Part shown: positions 50,304-58,177 of the stretch, piece after piece
Layout of the letters: the number at the start of each line of letters is the position of its first letter
Position numbering within the stretch: the stretch's first letter is position 1
NCBI GenBank assembly: GCA_910577945.1
Contig: CAJTNI010000001.1
Span: 59,248 to 123,247 of the forward strand
Direction of reading: 5' to 3'
Length of the DNA stretch: 64,000 bases
Source of the DNA: an uncultured Christensenella sp.
Lineage (GTDB): Bacteria > Bacillota > Clostridia > Christensenellales > Pumilibacteraceae
Translations under genes and position numbers: made by a program
The notes under the pieces: generated by a model
Database searches by the model: none
What the model was told of the DNA's origin: nothing
What the model saw: the letters and a program-made list of their open reading frames with translations, nothing else

Positions 50304-52271
50304 ATCGGTTTTGGAATCGTTCCAAAACAAGCCGTCGTAAAAATCGATTATATCTATGCTTTTTTGCACGGGCAAATGTCGTTTGGAAAGCAATACGCGT
50401 CGTCTGTACCGCGGCGGCAAGAGCGGGTCAGCCAAATATACCTTATGCGAATCGTTCAACTCATAGCCGTCGATTTCATAGTATGCGACAGATTGCGGCA
50501 CGGCAAACTTTTTATCCGCACGTAGCGCGCCGTCGTCAAACATAGAGGTTATAATATTGCAGCAAGTCGCTCCGGTAACTTTGTTATCAAGCGGCTTTTC
50601 GTTTGAGCCGAACCAAACCGCAACGGTGTATTCGGGCGTATAAGCTACGCAATAGCAATCGTAATTGCCGTTTTTGTCGCCGTTTGTGCCCGTCTTTGCG
50701 GCAATAATTCCATGATTTTTCAATTTTTTCGCCGTGCCGCGCTGTGCGCATTGCGTCAACATATCGGTCAATAAATACGCTGTGTCATCGTATACGGCGC
50801 GGCGTCCGCCGTCGGCAGCAGTGTAAACCACGCTGTCGTACGATTTCGCCGATTGCAAATACGCAATATCGGAATAAACGCCGCCGTTTGCAAGCGTGCG
50901 GTACGCGTTTGCCAGCTCGGTCAGTGTAATTCCGCGCTCCATTCCGCCCAAGGCAAGCGCAAGCGAATTATCGGATTGCTCGAAGCTCAATCCGAAATCC
51001 TGCGCGATAGCGCGGGATTTTTCGATGCCGACGTCTTGTAACAGCTTTACCGCCGCAACGTTGGAGGAATATATAAGACAGTCTGTCAAAGATTGATAGC
51101 CGCGGTAAATATTTTTAAAGTTTTGCGGCGCATAGTCGCCGAACGTCGTCGGCGTGTCCAAAATTTGCGTCAACGGCGTATAACCGTTTTCGAGCGCGGG
51201 CGCATACGAAACAAACGGCTTGATTGCGGAGGCGGGCGAGCGCTTGGGGTTTAAATACTTGTTGGTGTTGGTCTCGTCGCATGCGACGCCGCCCGTCGCA
51301 TTATTCAGCACCAAAACGCGAACGTGTCCGTCTATATTAGCATTTTTTATCGCTTTGCGCGCGCTGCCGACAATATTTGTATCCAACGCCGTTTGCAGTG
51401 TGTAATTTTTCAGAAAAAGTTGTTTTTCGCTGCAACCCAATTTGTCGCAGGCGTTTTTGACTAAGCCTTCGATAAATTGATTTTGCTTGTTCTTGCAAAA
51501 AGTCAAGCGTTCCGCCGATGCCGCAGCGTAATCGCTTTCAGAAATAAAACCCTGTTGCAGCATTTGCCGCAACACCAAGTTTTTTCTGGCTTCGAGGTTT
51601 TCTTGGTTCTTATACGGGCTGTATTTCGACGGGTTATTTATAATAGACGCCAGCGCCGCCGACTGCGCGAGCGTAAGCTCCGACGCAGGCTTGTCGAACA
51701 TAATACGGCTGGCTGTACCCAAACCGCGAATGCCGGAGCCGAAATAAAGAATATTGAAATAGCTTTCTAAAATTTGATTTTTATCGAATTCGCGTTCGAG
51801 CTCGCGCGCAAGCCGTATTTCCACAAGCTTGCGTTTAAGCGTTTTTTCGTTGGATAAGTGCGTATTTTTGATAAGCTGTTGAGTAATGGTCGATGCGCCT
51901 TCGCGAAATGACCGAGACGTAACGTTTTTCCACAGCGCGGACGCCATGCGCTTGTAATCGACGCCGCTGTGCGAATAAAAACGTTTGTCCTCGATTGCAA
52001 TAAAAGCGTCCGCCGTGTGCTTAGGCAAATCGTCTATGTCGACGGCAATTTTATTGCCGAAAAAAATCGCGTCATCCAACGGATTTCCGTTTACGTCCAA
52101 TATGGTGACGGTATCGGAATAGGATGTCAATAGAGTCGTGTCCAATTTGCGACTGTTTGGGATTATGTTTATGCGAGGCTCGATAAGCATGAAAAATACG
52201 CCGACGGCACAAGCAATCAGAGCAATTACGACGGATATTGTTATCAATGATATTTTCGCGGCTTTTTTCAC
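50259..52271 (-). CDS. Class A penicillin-binding protein (transglycosylase/transpeptidase)
   Basis: 670-aa bifunctional cell wall enzyme anchored by helix 8-31. The GT51 domain has the catalytic Glu94 in IEDKRFYSHSGVD and GASTITQQLIKN. The transpeptidase has SxxK Ser348-Lys351 (SAIK), SSN (402-404) and KTGT (526-529). The tail beyond ~600 is short, without a PASTA or other add-on. The start codon is GTG (52271) and no convincing Shine-Dalgarno lies upstream. Its 3' end overlaps thiI on the opposite strand. Confidence 0.94.
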   Translation of the reverse strand: MKKAAKISLITISVVIALIACAVGVFFMLIEPRINIIPNSRKLDTTLLTSYSDTVTILDVNGNPLDDAIFFGNKIAVDIDDLPKHTADAFIAIEDKRFYSHSGVDYKRMASALWKNVTSRSFREGASTITQQLIKNTHLSNEKTLKRKLVEIRLARELEREFDKNQILESYFNILYFGSGIRGLGTASRIMFDKPASELTLAQSAALASIINNPSKYSPYKNQENLEARKNLVLRQMLQQGFISESDYAAASAERLTFCKNKQNQFIEGLVKNACDKLGCSEKQLFLKNYTLQTALDTNIVGSARKAIKNANIDGHVRVLVLNNATGGVACDETNTNKYLNPKRSPASAIKPFVSYAPALENGYTPLTQILDTPTTFGDYAPQNFKNIYRGYQSLTDCLIYSSNVAAVKLLQDVGIEKSRAIAQDFGLSFEQSDNSLALALGGMERGITLTELANAYRTLANGGVYSDIAYLQSAKSYDSVVYTAADGGRRAVYDDTAYLLTDMLTQCAQRGTAKKLKNHGIIAAKTGTNGDKNGNYDCYCVAYTPEYTVAVWFGSNEKPLDNKVTGATCCNIITSMFDDGALRADKKFAVPQSVAYYEIDGYELNDSHKVYLADPLLPPRYRRRVLLSKRHLPVQKSIDIIDFYDGLFWNDSKTDLNDGYLDIFDSLFD

Positions 52272-52431
52272 GCTTATAGTATCTTTTAGCTATATTTATT
52301 TTATGTAATATCACCAAAACGAAAATACGACAAATTCCGTAATAAAAAAGATACGATTAAAGAAAATTTAGCACGCGCAAAATTAAACGACAAAATATGA
52401 GTAACAGCCCATTACCCTTAAAAAACACCAT

Positions 52432-52465
52432 ATCACTTCGCAAAAGCTGTGTTTTGCGAAGTGAT
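52432..52465 (-). terminator. Terminator of the mtaB operon
   Basis: A perfect 14-bp stem, ATCACTTCGCAAAA (52432-52445) with TTTTGCGAAGTGAT (52452-52465), 40 bp beyond the mtaB stop. On the minus strand it is followed by ATGGTGTTTTTT, a slightly displaced U-tract. The rest of the 52272-52504 gap holds AT-rich sequence where the PBP promoter should lie; I could not define it with confidence. Confidence 0.7.
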
Positions 52466-52504
52466 TTATTGTATAACGCCCTTTTGCCCTATCAGGCGGC
52501 TACA

Positions 52505-53782
52505 TTATTCTCCCAGCATTCCGTCTTTATAAATAGCGTTTAGGTGCAGCTCGTTTATTTGCCCGCACGGCGCATTCGAGTAAACCTTTATATAATTGGG
52601 CGTATACCCGACGTTAAAGCCGCCTTCGCAATCCTCCGTATATACGGGCGCAACCGTTCCGATATTTTTCGTCAAGAATTTACGGCGCAATTCATTCCTA
52701 ATTTCCAACAGCGCACTAACTCTTTTACTTAAACACTCTCTGCTTAAAACTTTATACTTACGTGCCGCGGCAGTGCCTTCTCGGCTGCTGTACGGAAATA
52801 CGTGAATGTCCGAAAATTCGCAACGTTTTACAAATTCCGTCGTTTCAGCGAACATTTCGCCCGTCTCCGTGGGAAATCCGACGATAACGTCCGTAGTTAT
52901 GCCCGCCAGCGGAAAATATTTTCGTATCAGCTCTACTTTATTCAAGTAATAGTCCGTATCGTAATGCCTATTCATATCCTTTAACACGCTGTTACAGCCG
53001 CTTTGTAACGACATGTGAAAATGCGGGCAATACTCGCCGTCTCGCATAATTTGCAACAAGCCATCGTCTATCACTTCGCATTCAAACGAACCAAGCCTCT
53101 TTCTCTTCGATATACTCGCAAGCTCGGCTAACAATTCCGTAAGAGAACTTCCGATATCTCGCCCGTACGAAGATATATCTATTCCCGTCAATACCAGCTC
53201 TTGTGAGTTACTGTTTTTGCATTCATCCGCAATAGACCGAATAGAACGCGAACGATTTCGCCCTCTTAAATACGGTATAATACAATATGAACAAAAGCGA
53301 TTGCATCCGTCTTGAATTTTAACAAAATCACGCGTTTTGCTTGATATCGGAGCTATTTCCTCAGAAAAACAGCAGTTTTTATTAAAAATATCGTCATTTT
53401 TGTGAAAAACTATTCTATCAGATAGAATACTATAATGATTATTAAACGATATTTTATCGACAATATCCGATACAAACGCCGACTTATCGGCAGTGCCGCC
53501 TATTGCAATTACGTTTTCTTTTTCGAATTTAAACGGTTTGTTTTGCGAGCTGCACCCTACTATTATTATGCGACAATCGGCATTAAGCTTACGCATTTTT
53601 CCGATATACTGTCGAGACTTTCTATCGGCCTCGGCTGTGACGGAGCACGTGTTCAAAATATAAACGTCGGCAGGCTCTAAACCTTCCGACGCATTATAAC
53701 CGTTAGCAGCGAGAGTCGCGACAATCGACGCGCTCTCGCATTGATTTACTTTACAACCGAGCGTAACTACTCTTATTATCAA
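52505..53782 (-). CDS. mtaB: tRNA t6A37 methylthiotransferase MtaB
   Basis: Adds 2-methylthio to t6A37. N-terminal cluster cysteines in TLGCKVNQCE, NTCSVTAEADRKSRQ and VGCSSQ; radical SAM motif GCNRFCSYCIIPYLRGRN; TRAM-type end. MtaB proteins begin close to the VTLGCKVNQ motif, so I prefer the TTG at 53782, which overlaps the rsmE stop (TTGA), giving 425 aa; an ATG at 53809 inside rsmE is the alternative. The central part (about 53330-53460) is notably AT-rich relative to rsmE and prmA. Homologous in plan to MiaB at 34.8 kb. Confidence 0.92.
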   Translation of the reverse strand: MIIRVVTLGCKVNQCESASIVATLAANGYNASEGLEPADVYILNTCSVTAEADRKSRQYIGKMRKLNADCRIIIVGCSSQNKPFKFEKENVIAIGGTADKSAFVSDIVDKISFNNHYSILSDRIVFHKNDDIFNKNCCFSEEIAPISSKTRDFVKIQDGCNRFCSYCIIPYLRGRNRSRSIRSIADECKNSNSQELVLTGIDISSYGRDIGSSLTELLAELASISKRKRLGSFECEVIDDGLLQIMRDGEYCPHFHMSLQSGCNSVLKDMNRHYDTDYYLNKVELIRKYFPLAGITTDVIVGFPTETGEMFAETTEFVKRCEFSDIHVFPYSSREGTAAARKYKVLSRECLSKRVSALLEIRNELRRKFLTKNIGTVAPVYTEDCEGGFNVGYTPNYIKVYSNAPCGQINELHLNAIYKDGMLGE

Positions 53783-54489
53783 AGCGTCCACTCTCCCATT
53801 TCGTAGCATATTACCGATACGGCTGAAATAGCTGCGGTTTCGGCACGCAAAATTCTTGCGCCTAGCGTAACAGATTTTGCGCCCGCATCAACCAAAATAT
53901 TTTTTTCGTTTTCGGTAATCCCGCCCTCCGGTCCCACAAACACTGAGACGTCGGTTTTTGATTTATCTATTGCTTCGCGTATCGAGCCGTGCATTTCGCG
54001 TTCCCACGGAAAAATCATGTGCGTGTTTTTGACGCGCGCCGTAAGCTCGTCGAATTGTATGCAGCGTTCGATATTGGGCAATCTGCTTCTCCCGCACTGT
54101 TCCGCGGCGGAAATCGCGATGCGGTTCAGTCGTTCGTAATTGAGCGACCCGCCGCGCTGCGTATGTGCCGAGTACACGGGAATAATGTTGTTTACGCCCA
54201 ACTCGGTTACTTTTTGAACGGCGAGCTCGAAACGGTCCTGCTTTATAACGGAAAGATAGAGCGACAGGTTTATTTTGGTCTCGCCCGAATTTTTTGTTTC
54301 GGACAAAATCTCCAATTCCGTACGGTCTTTTTTGATATCCTTTACTTTGCAGGCGTATTCCGTACCCGTTCCGTCGAATACGGTTACAAAGTCGCCTACG
54401 CGTATACGCAAAGAATACGCGGCATGCGTGTGGGCTTCGCCTGTCAGTTCGGCGTGCTTGACGTTGACGTTCGGTAGATAGAATCTCAT
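53779..54489 (-). CDS. rsmE: 16S rRNA m3U1498 methyltransferase RsmE
   Basis: SPOUT-family methyltransferase that modifies U1498 of 16S rRNA. The knot motifs FVGPEGGITENE and LGARILRAETA are present; the N-terminal PUA-like domain contains HAAYSLRIRVGD. 236 aa. The gene is between prmA (4-bp overlap) and mtaB, a widespread Firmicute order. Confidence 0.94.
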   Translation of the reverse strand: MRFYLPNVNVKHAELTGEAHTHAAYSLRIRVGDFVTVFDGTGTEYACKVKDIKKDRTELEILSETKNSGETKINLSLYLSVIKQDRFELAVQKVTELGVNNIIPVYSAHTQRGGSLNYERLNRIAISAAEQCGRSRLPNIERCIQFDELTARVKNTHMIFPWEREMHGSIREAIDKSKTDVSVFVGPEGGITENEKNILVDAGAKSVTLGARILRAETAAISAVSVICYEMGEWTL

Positions 54490-55394
54490 AGTTTAAATAT
54501 AAACGCGCTCCATTCGTTTTTTCTTTCGACGCTTTCGAGCGTAAAGTCCTTCGAATACTCGGCTTGTACCTCGTCGGCTTTTGTCGAAATGATGCCGCTG
54601 ATTACGGCGTACCCGCCGTTTTTAAGCGCCGATTTGATTATAGGCGCAACGGCAATCAAGACGTCTGCGGTTATATTGGCTATTACGACGTCCGCAGGCT
54701 CTTTTATTTTGCGAACGTCGTCGCAAACGAGCTGCGGCGCTGTTATGCCGTTTATTTTGCAGTTGTACGCCGTCGCGGTAATTGCTTGCTCGTCGTTATC
54801 CGCATACAGTACGTCGCTCGCGCCCAGCTTGTGCGCGCATATTCCGAGTATGCCGCTGCCGCAACCGAAATCGAGCACGCGCTTGTTTTTAAGGTCGAGC
54901 TTTTGCATTAAATGCACGCACATAGACGTCGTTTCGTGCGTGCCAGTGCCGAATGCCAGCCCCGGATTTAAATATACGGGTATATCGCCGCCGAGCGGCT
55001 TGTAGTCAATCCATTCGGGAATTATCACTATATCGCCTATATTGAACGGCTTATAGTATTTTTTCCATTCGTTTTCCCATTCCGCGGAGTCGATTGTCTC
55101 AAACTCCGATACGATATGCGAAACGTCTATTGCAAACGACCGCGCGCACTCCTCGAACTTGGACGCTATTTCGCCTTCGCTCATTTCCGTCTGATAAAAG
55201 CCGCTTACGGTGCAACCGTCGGTCGGATTGAACAGCGATGCGTCGGCATAATCCCAACGCTTTTCCTCTAAAACGGATTTTACGTCGTTGTAATCGTCGA
55301 AAACCTCGCCCAAGCTGCCGCATTCGTGCAAAGCGTATGCGACGGTTTCCGATTCGTCGTGCGTACAGCGCACGGTAATTTTACGGAATTTCAT
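54486..55394 (-). CDS. prmA: Ribosomal protein L11 methyltransferase PrmA
   Basis: Trimethylates L11. The SAM-binding motif LDFGCGSGILGICA lies near residue 175, preceded by AFGTGTHETTSMCV. Length 302 aa is normal. It starts 7 nt after the pta stop; no strong Shine-Dalgarno is seen, so coupling to pta translation is possible. Confidence 0.94.
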   Translation of the reverse strand: MKFRKITVRCTHDESETVAYALHECGSLGEVFDDYNDVKSVLEEKRWDYADASLFNPTDGCTVSGFYQTEMSEGEIASKFEECARSFAIDVSHIVSEFETIDSAEWENEWKKYYKPFNIGDIVIIPEWIDYKPLGGDIPVYLNPGLAFGTGTHETTSMCVHLMQKLDLKNKRVLDFGCGSGILGICAHKLGASDVLYADNDEQAITATAYNCKINGITAPQLVCDDVRKIKEPADVVIANITADVLIAVAPIIKSALKNGGYAVISGIISTKADEVQAEYSKDFTLESVERKNEWSAFIFKL

Positions 55395-55401
55395 GAAATG
55401 C

Positions 55402-56400
55402 TCAGCGGTCTATTGCGCTTTGCAACGCGGTCATTGCGACTACGTTAACTACGTCCTCGCTGCTGCATCCGCGCGACAGGTCGTTGACGGGGCTGTTAAA
55501 GCCTTGGCAGATAGGTCCGATAGCTTCCGCGCCCGCCAAGCGTTGTACGAGTTTATACCCGATATTCCCCGCCTGCAAATCGGGGAAAATAAGCACGTTG
55601 GCGCTGCCTGCGACAAAGCTGCCCGGCGCTTTTAAATCGGCGACGGACGGAACGAGCGCAGCGTCGGCTTGAAGCTCGCCGTCTATTTGAAGGTCGGGAC
55701 GAGCGGCGCGCGCCAATTCGAGCGCAGCGGTTACTTTGTCTATTAGCTCGCCCTTTGCCGAGCCCTTCGTCGAGTACGACAGCAAAGCGACCTTGGGCGA
55801 TATTCCCGCGATTGCTTTGGCTGTTCCCGCCGACGCTATCGCTATATCGGCAAGCTGTTGCGCGTCGGGATTGGGGTTAACGGCGCAGTCGCCGAAAACC
55901 ATTACGCCCTTTTCGCCGTACTTGCTGTCTTTGTCGAGCACCATTATAAAGCACGAGCTAACCGTCTTTATTCCAGGCGCGGTCTTTATGATTTGCAATG
56001 CGGGACGCAAAACGTCGCCCGTCGCATTTACCGAGCCCGCAACCATGCCGTCCGCCTCGCCGCGCTTTACCATGAGCACGCCGAAATACAGCGGATTGCG
56101 CGTCAGCTTGCGCGCCGTGTCGATATCCATGCCCTTCGACTTACGAATATCGTACAAAGCTTGCGCATACGGCTCTATGTCCGCAGTCGCTATATCTATA
56201 ATTTTTACGCCGTCGAGGTTTGCGTCGGGGCATTTTTGCGCAATGACTGCGGGGCTGCCCAAAAGCACAATTTGCGCGACGCCCTCGGCTTGCGCCTTGG
56301 CTGCCGCCGTGATTATACGTGGCTCCTCGCCCTCTGCCAAAACTATGGTCTTATGTAAGTCTTTTGCTTTTAACCGAACGGATTTTAACAAATCGCTCAT
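55402..56400 (-). CDS. pta: Phosphate acetyltransferase
   Basis: Interconverts acetyl-CoA and acetyl phosphate in acetate fermentation. The 332-aa chain is the short Pta form: KTIVLAEGEEPRI, LLGSPAVIAQK, SFVAGSANVLIFPDLQAGNIGYK and the final QGFNSPVNDLSRG. I chose ATG 56400, which has AAAGGAG 7 nt upstream, and rejected the in-frame upstream start. No ackA lies next to it in the window. TTTACA-17-TATAAT promoter upstream. Confidence 0.94.
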   Translation of the reverse strand: MSDLLKSVRLKAKDLHKTIVLAEGEEPRIITAAAKAQAEGVAQIVLLGSPAVIAQKCPDANLDGVKIIDIATADIEPYAQALYDIRKSKGMDIDTARKLTRNPLYFGVLMVKRGEADGMVAGSVNATGDVLRPALQIIKTAPGIKTVSSCFIMVLDKDSKYGEKGVMVFGDCAVNPNPDAQQLADIAIASAGTAKAIAGISPKVALLSYSTKGSAKGELIDKVTAALELARAARPDLQIDGELQADAALVPSVADLKAPGSFVAGSANVLIFPDLQAGNIGYKLVQRLAGAEAIGPICQGFNSPVNDLSRGCSSEDVVNVVAMTALQSAIDR

Positions 56401-56446
56401 TTTATCGCTCCTTTTATTTACAAAACTGTTATTTTGTGATACAATC

Positions 56447-56475
56447 ATTATACTCTTTTCGATTAAGCTTGTAAA
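56447..56475 (-). promoter_or_regulatory. Promoter of pta in the divergent pta-tmcAL gap
   Basis: On the minus strand TTTACA (56475-56470), 17-bp spacer, TATAAT (56452-56447). On the + strand TATACT (56449-56454) with CTGTTA (56426-56431) at 17 bp overlaps it and may drive tmcAL, so the two promoters would share bases and compete. Confidence 0.72.
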
Positions 56476-56484
56476 GTATTTACC

Positions 56485-57672
56485 ATGAATAATTGCGCTA
56501 TCATTTGCGAATACAACCCGTTTCACAGCGGGCACAAATACCAATTAGACGTTGTGCGCGCGCACGACGCAAGCAATATCGTTTGCGTAATGAGCGGACA
56601 GTTCGTGCAGTCCGCAACGCCTGCGTTTTGCGATAAAGCGTTGCGCGCCGAATGTGCTATTATCGGCGGCGCGGACGCGGTAATCGAGCTGCCCGCGGCG
56701 TATGCCACAGCGAGCGCGCAAGCGTTTGCCGAGGGCGCGATAAAAATAATCGCGGCAATAAAAAACGCCGATACGTTGGCGATGGGCGCGACTGCCGACG
56801 CCGAGGTTATAAAACGTATAGCCGATATAAAGATTGCCGATAAGGTCGAGTTTAAGCGCGTACTCACGCAAAATATGAAATCGGGCAAAAGCTACAACGC
56901 AGCGGCGACGGCGGCATTAATCGAGCTGTTTGCGCGCAAGCACCCCGATAAAGCATACGGCGTCGACGACGTGCTTACCGAACCGAATAACATACTGTGC
57001 ATCGAATATCTTACCGCGCTTGCGACTTATGCGCCGCATATCGAGCCGCTTATAATAGCGCGGCGCGGCGCTTTGCACGGCTCGGCCGAGCTTGACACAG
57101 AGCATATTTCGGCGACCGCCATTCGTACGGCGTCCGATGACGGTCGATTTCAAGCGGTAAGCAAATATTTGCCGTGCCGCGCCGATAAAATATCGGAATT
57201 TCGCAATAACCACGCACCCGATACGGAATTGTACAAAAATATCGCGGTGTTTGCATTAAAGTGCAAGGATTTAAACGCGATTGCAAGACTTCGCGATTGC
57301 TCGGAGGGCATGGAATATCTACTGAAAAGCGTCGCGCATTTATATAGCTTCGACGAATATTTGAGCGTCGCAGTCGGCAAGCGATACGGGAAAAAGCGCG
57401 TTTATCGCCTATTTCTCGACGCCGTTCTCGGGATAGAAAAAGGCTTGACCGATTGCGAATTTTGCACTCGCCTGCTCGCCTGCAAAAAAACCTTCGATTT
57501 TTCGATTTTGCCCGCTTGCGTTAAAACAAACAACGCCGACATAAAAGCGGCGGCAAGCGCAGACGCGCAAGTCGCGCGAGTGCTCGCCGTCGACGAAAAA
57601 GCCGTTGCGCTGTACAACACGCTGTGCCGTATCGACGGCGATTATTACAATTATTCGCTGGTGAAGATATGA
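56485..57672 (+). CDS. tmcAL: tRNA(Met) cytidine acetate ligase TmcAL
   Basis: Uses acetate and ATP to form N4-acetylcytidine at the wobble position of elongator tRNA-Met. The nucleotidyltransferase motif EYNPFHSGHKYQ (HxGH) is at residue 9, followed by MSGQFVQ and ELPAAYA. 395 aa fits the YlbM family. No clear Shine-Dalgarno upstream. Acetate use and divergence from pta suggest a metabolic link, though this is only suggestive. Confidence 0.93.
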   Translation: MNNCAIICEYNPFHSGHKYQLDVVRAHDASNIVCVMSGQFVQSATPAFCDKALRAECAIIGGADAVIELPAAYATASAQAFAEGAIKIIAAIKNADTLAMGATADAEVIKRIADIKIADKVEFKRVLTQNMKSGKSYNAAATAALIELFARKHPDKAYGVDDVLTEPNNILCIEYLTALATYAPHIEPLIIARRGALHGSAELDTEHISATAIRTASDDGRFQAVSKYLPCRADKISEFRNNHAPDTELYKNIAVFALKCKDLNAIARLRDCSEGMEYLLKSVAHLYSFDEYLSVAVGKRYGKKRVYRLFLDAVLGIEKGLTDCEFCTRLLACKKTFDFSILPACVKTNNADIKAAASADAQVARVLAVDEKAVALYNTLCRIDGDYYNYSLVKI

Positions 57673-58139
57673 GCGTAAAGGTGACGGACGACGATATAAA
57701 CAGGATTATTGTCGGCTCTGTCGGGACGGCGTTTCGCACGGCGGCGGAGGCGCTCGTAGGAATGCGGTTTCGCAGCGTTCACTACAAGTCGAGCAAGCTG
57801 ATATGCGATTGCATAGTAGCCAATTCGGTGTTGAACGACAAAATAACGCCCCATTCCGCCGACGGAATTTTGCAGTGCCTGCATAGAGCAAATCGCGCGT
57901 TCTATTCGTCCGTCGACAACGCGTACTTTCCCATCGAAGATAAATTTATCGAATACGCAAAATCGGTACTCGGTGAAGATTACGATAAAGTTCGCGCGCT
58001 CGATTTGCGCACTACGTGTTTTATATCGTACGTTTTATCGTTGGATTTTTCGCGCCGCAAAGGACTCGACCGCGAAGAAATATTGCGTAAAGCGTACAGC
58101 TATGACGAGTTTGTCAACGGAAAACTGCCGCACTATTGA
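57669..58139 (+). CDS. Protein of unknown function coupled to tmcAL
   Basis: 156-aa predicted soluble protein that I do not recognise. The N-terminal DDINRIIVGSVGTAFRTAAE is followed by a helical chain with KSSKLICDCIVANSVLN and DLRTTCFISYVLSLDF. Two ideas were checked by eye and rejected: RNase Mini-III and a phosphopantetheine carrier. Start ATG 57669 overlaps the tmcAL stop (ATGA), so the pair is co-translated. Codon use matches its neighbours. Confidence 0.72.
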   Translation: MSVKVTDDDINRIIVGSVGTAFRTAAEALVGMRFRSVHYKSSKLICDCIVANSVLNDKITPHSADGILQCLHRANRAFYSSVDNAYFPIEDKFIEYAKSVLGEDYDKVRALDLRTTCFISYVLSLDFSRRKGLDREEILRKAYSYDEFVNGKLPHY

Positions 58140-58151
58140 TTTTTATTGCTT

Positions 58152-58171
58152 AAAAACGCTTACAATGCGTT
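58152..58171 (-). terminator. Weak terminator after mutS2
   Basis: On the minus strand AACGC (58171-58167), 7-nt loop, GCGTT (58159-58155) then TTT. Only five pairs, so weak. Confidence 0.4.
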
Positions 58172-58177
58172 GAATTT

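Noticed and set aside
57669..58139. Mini-III ribonuclease (mrnC)
   Set aside because: The expected catalytic acid motifs and AYIGDA-type start of Mini-III are missing.
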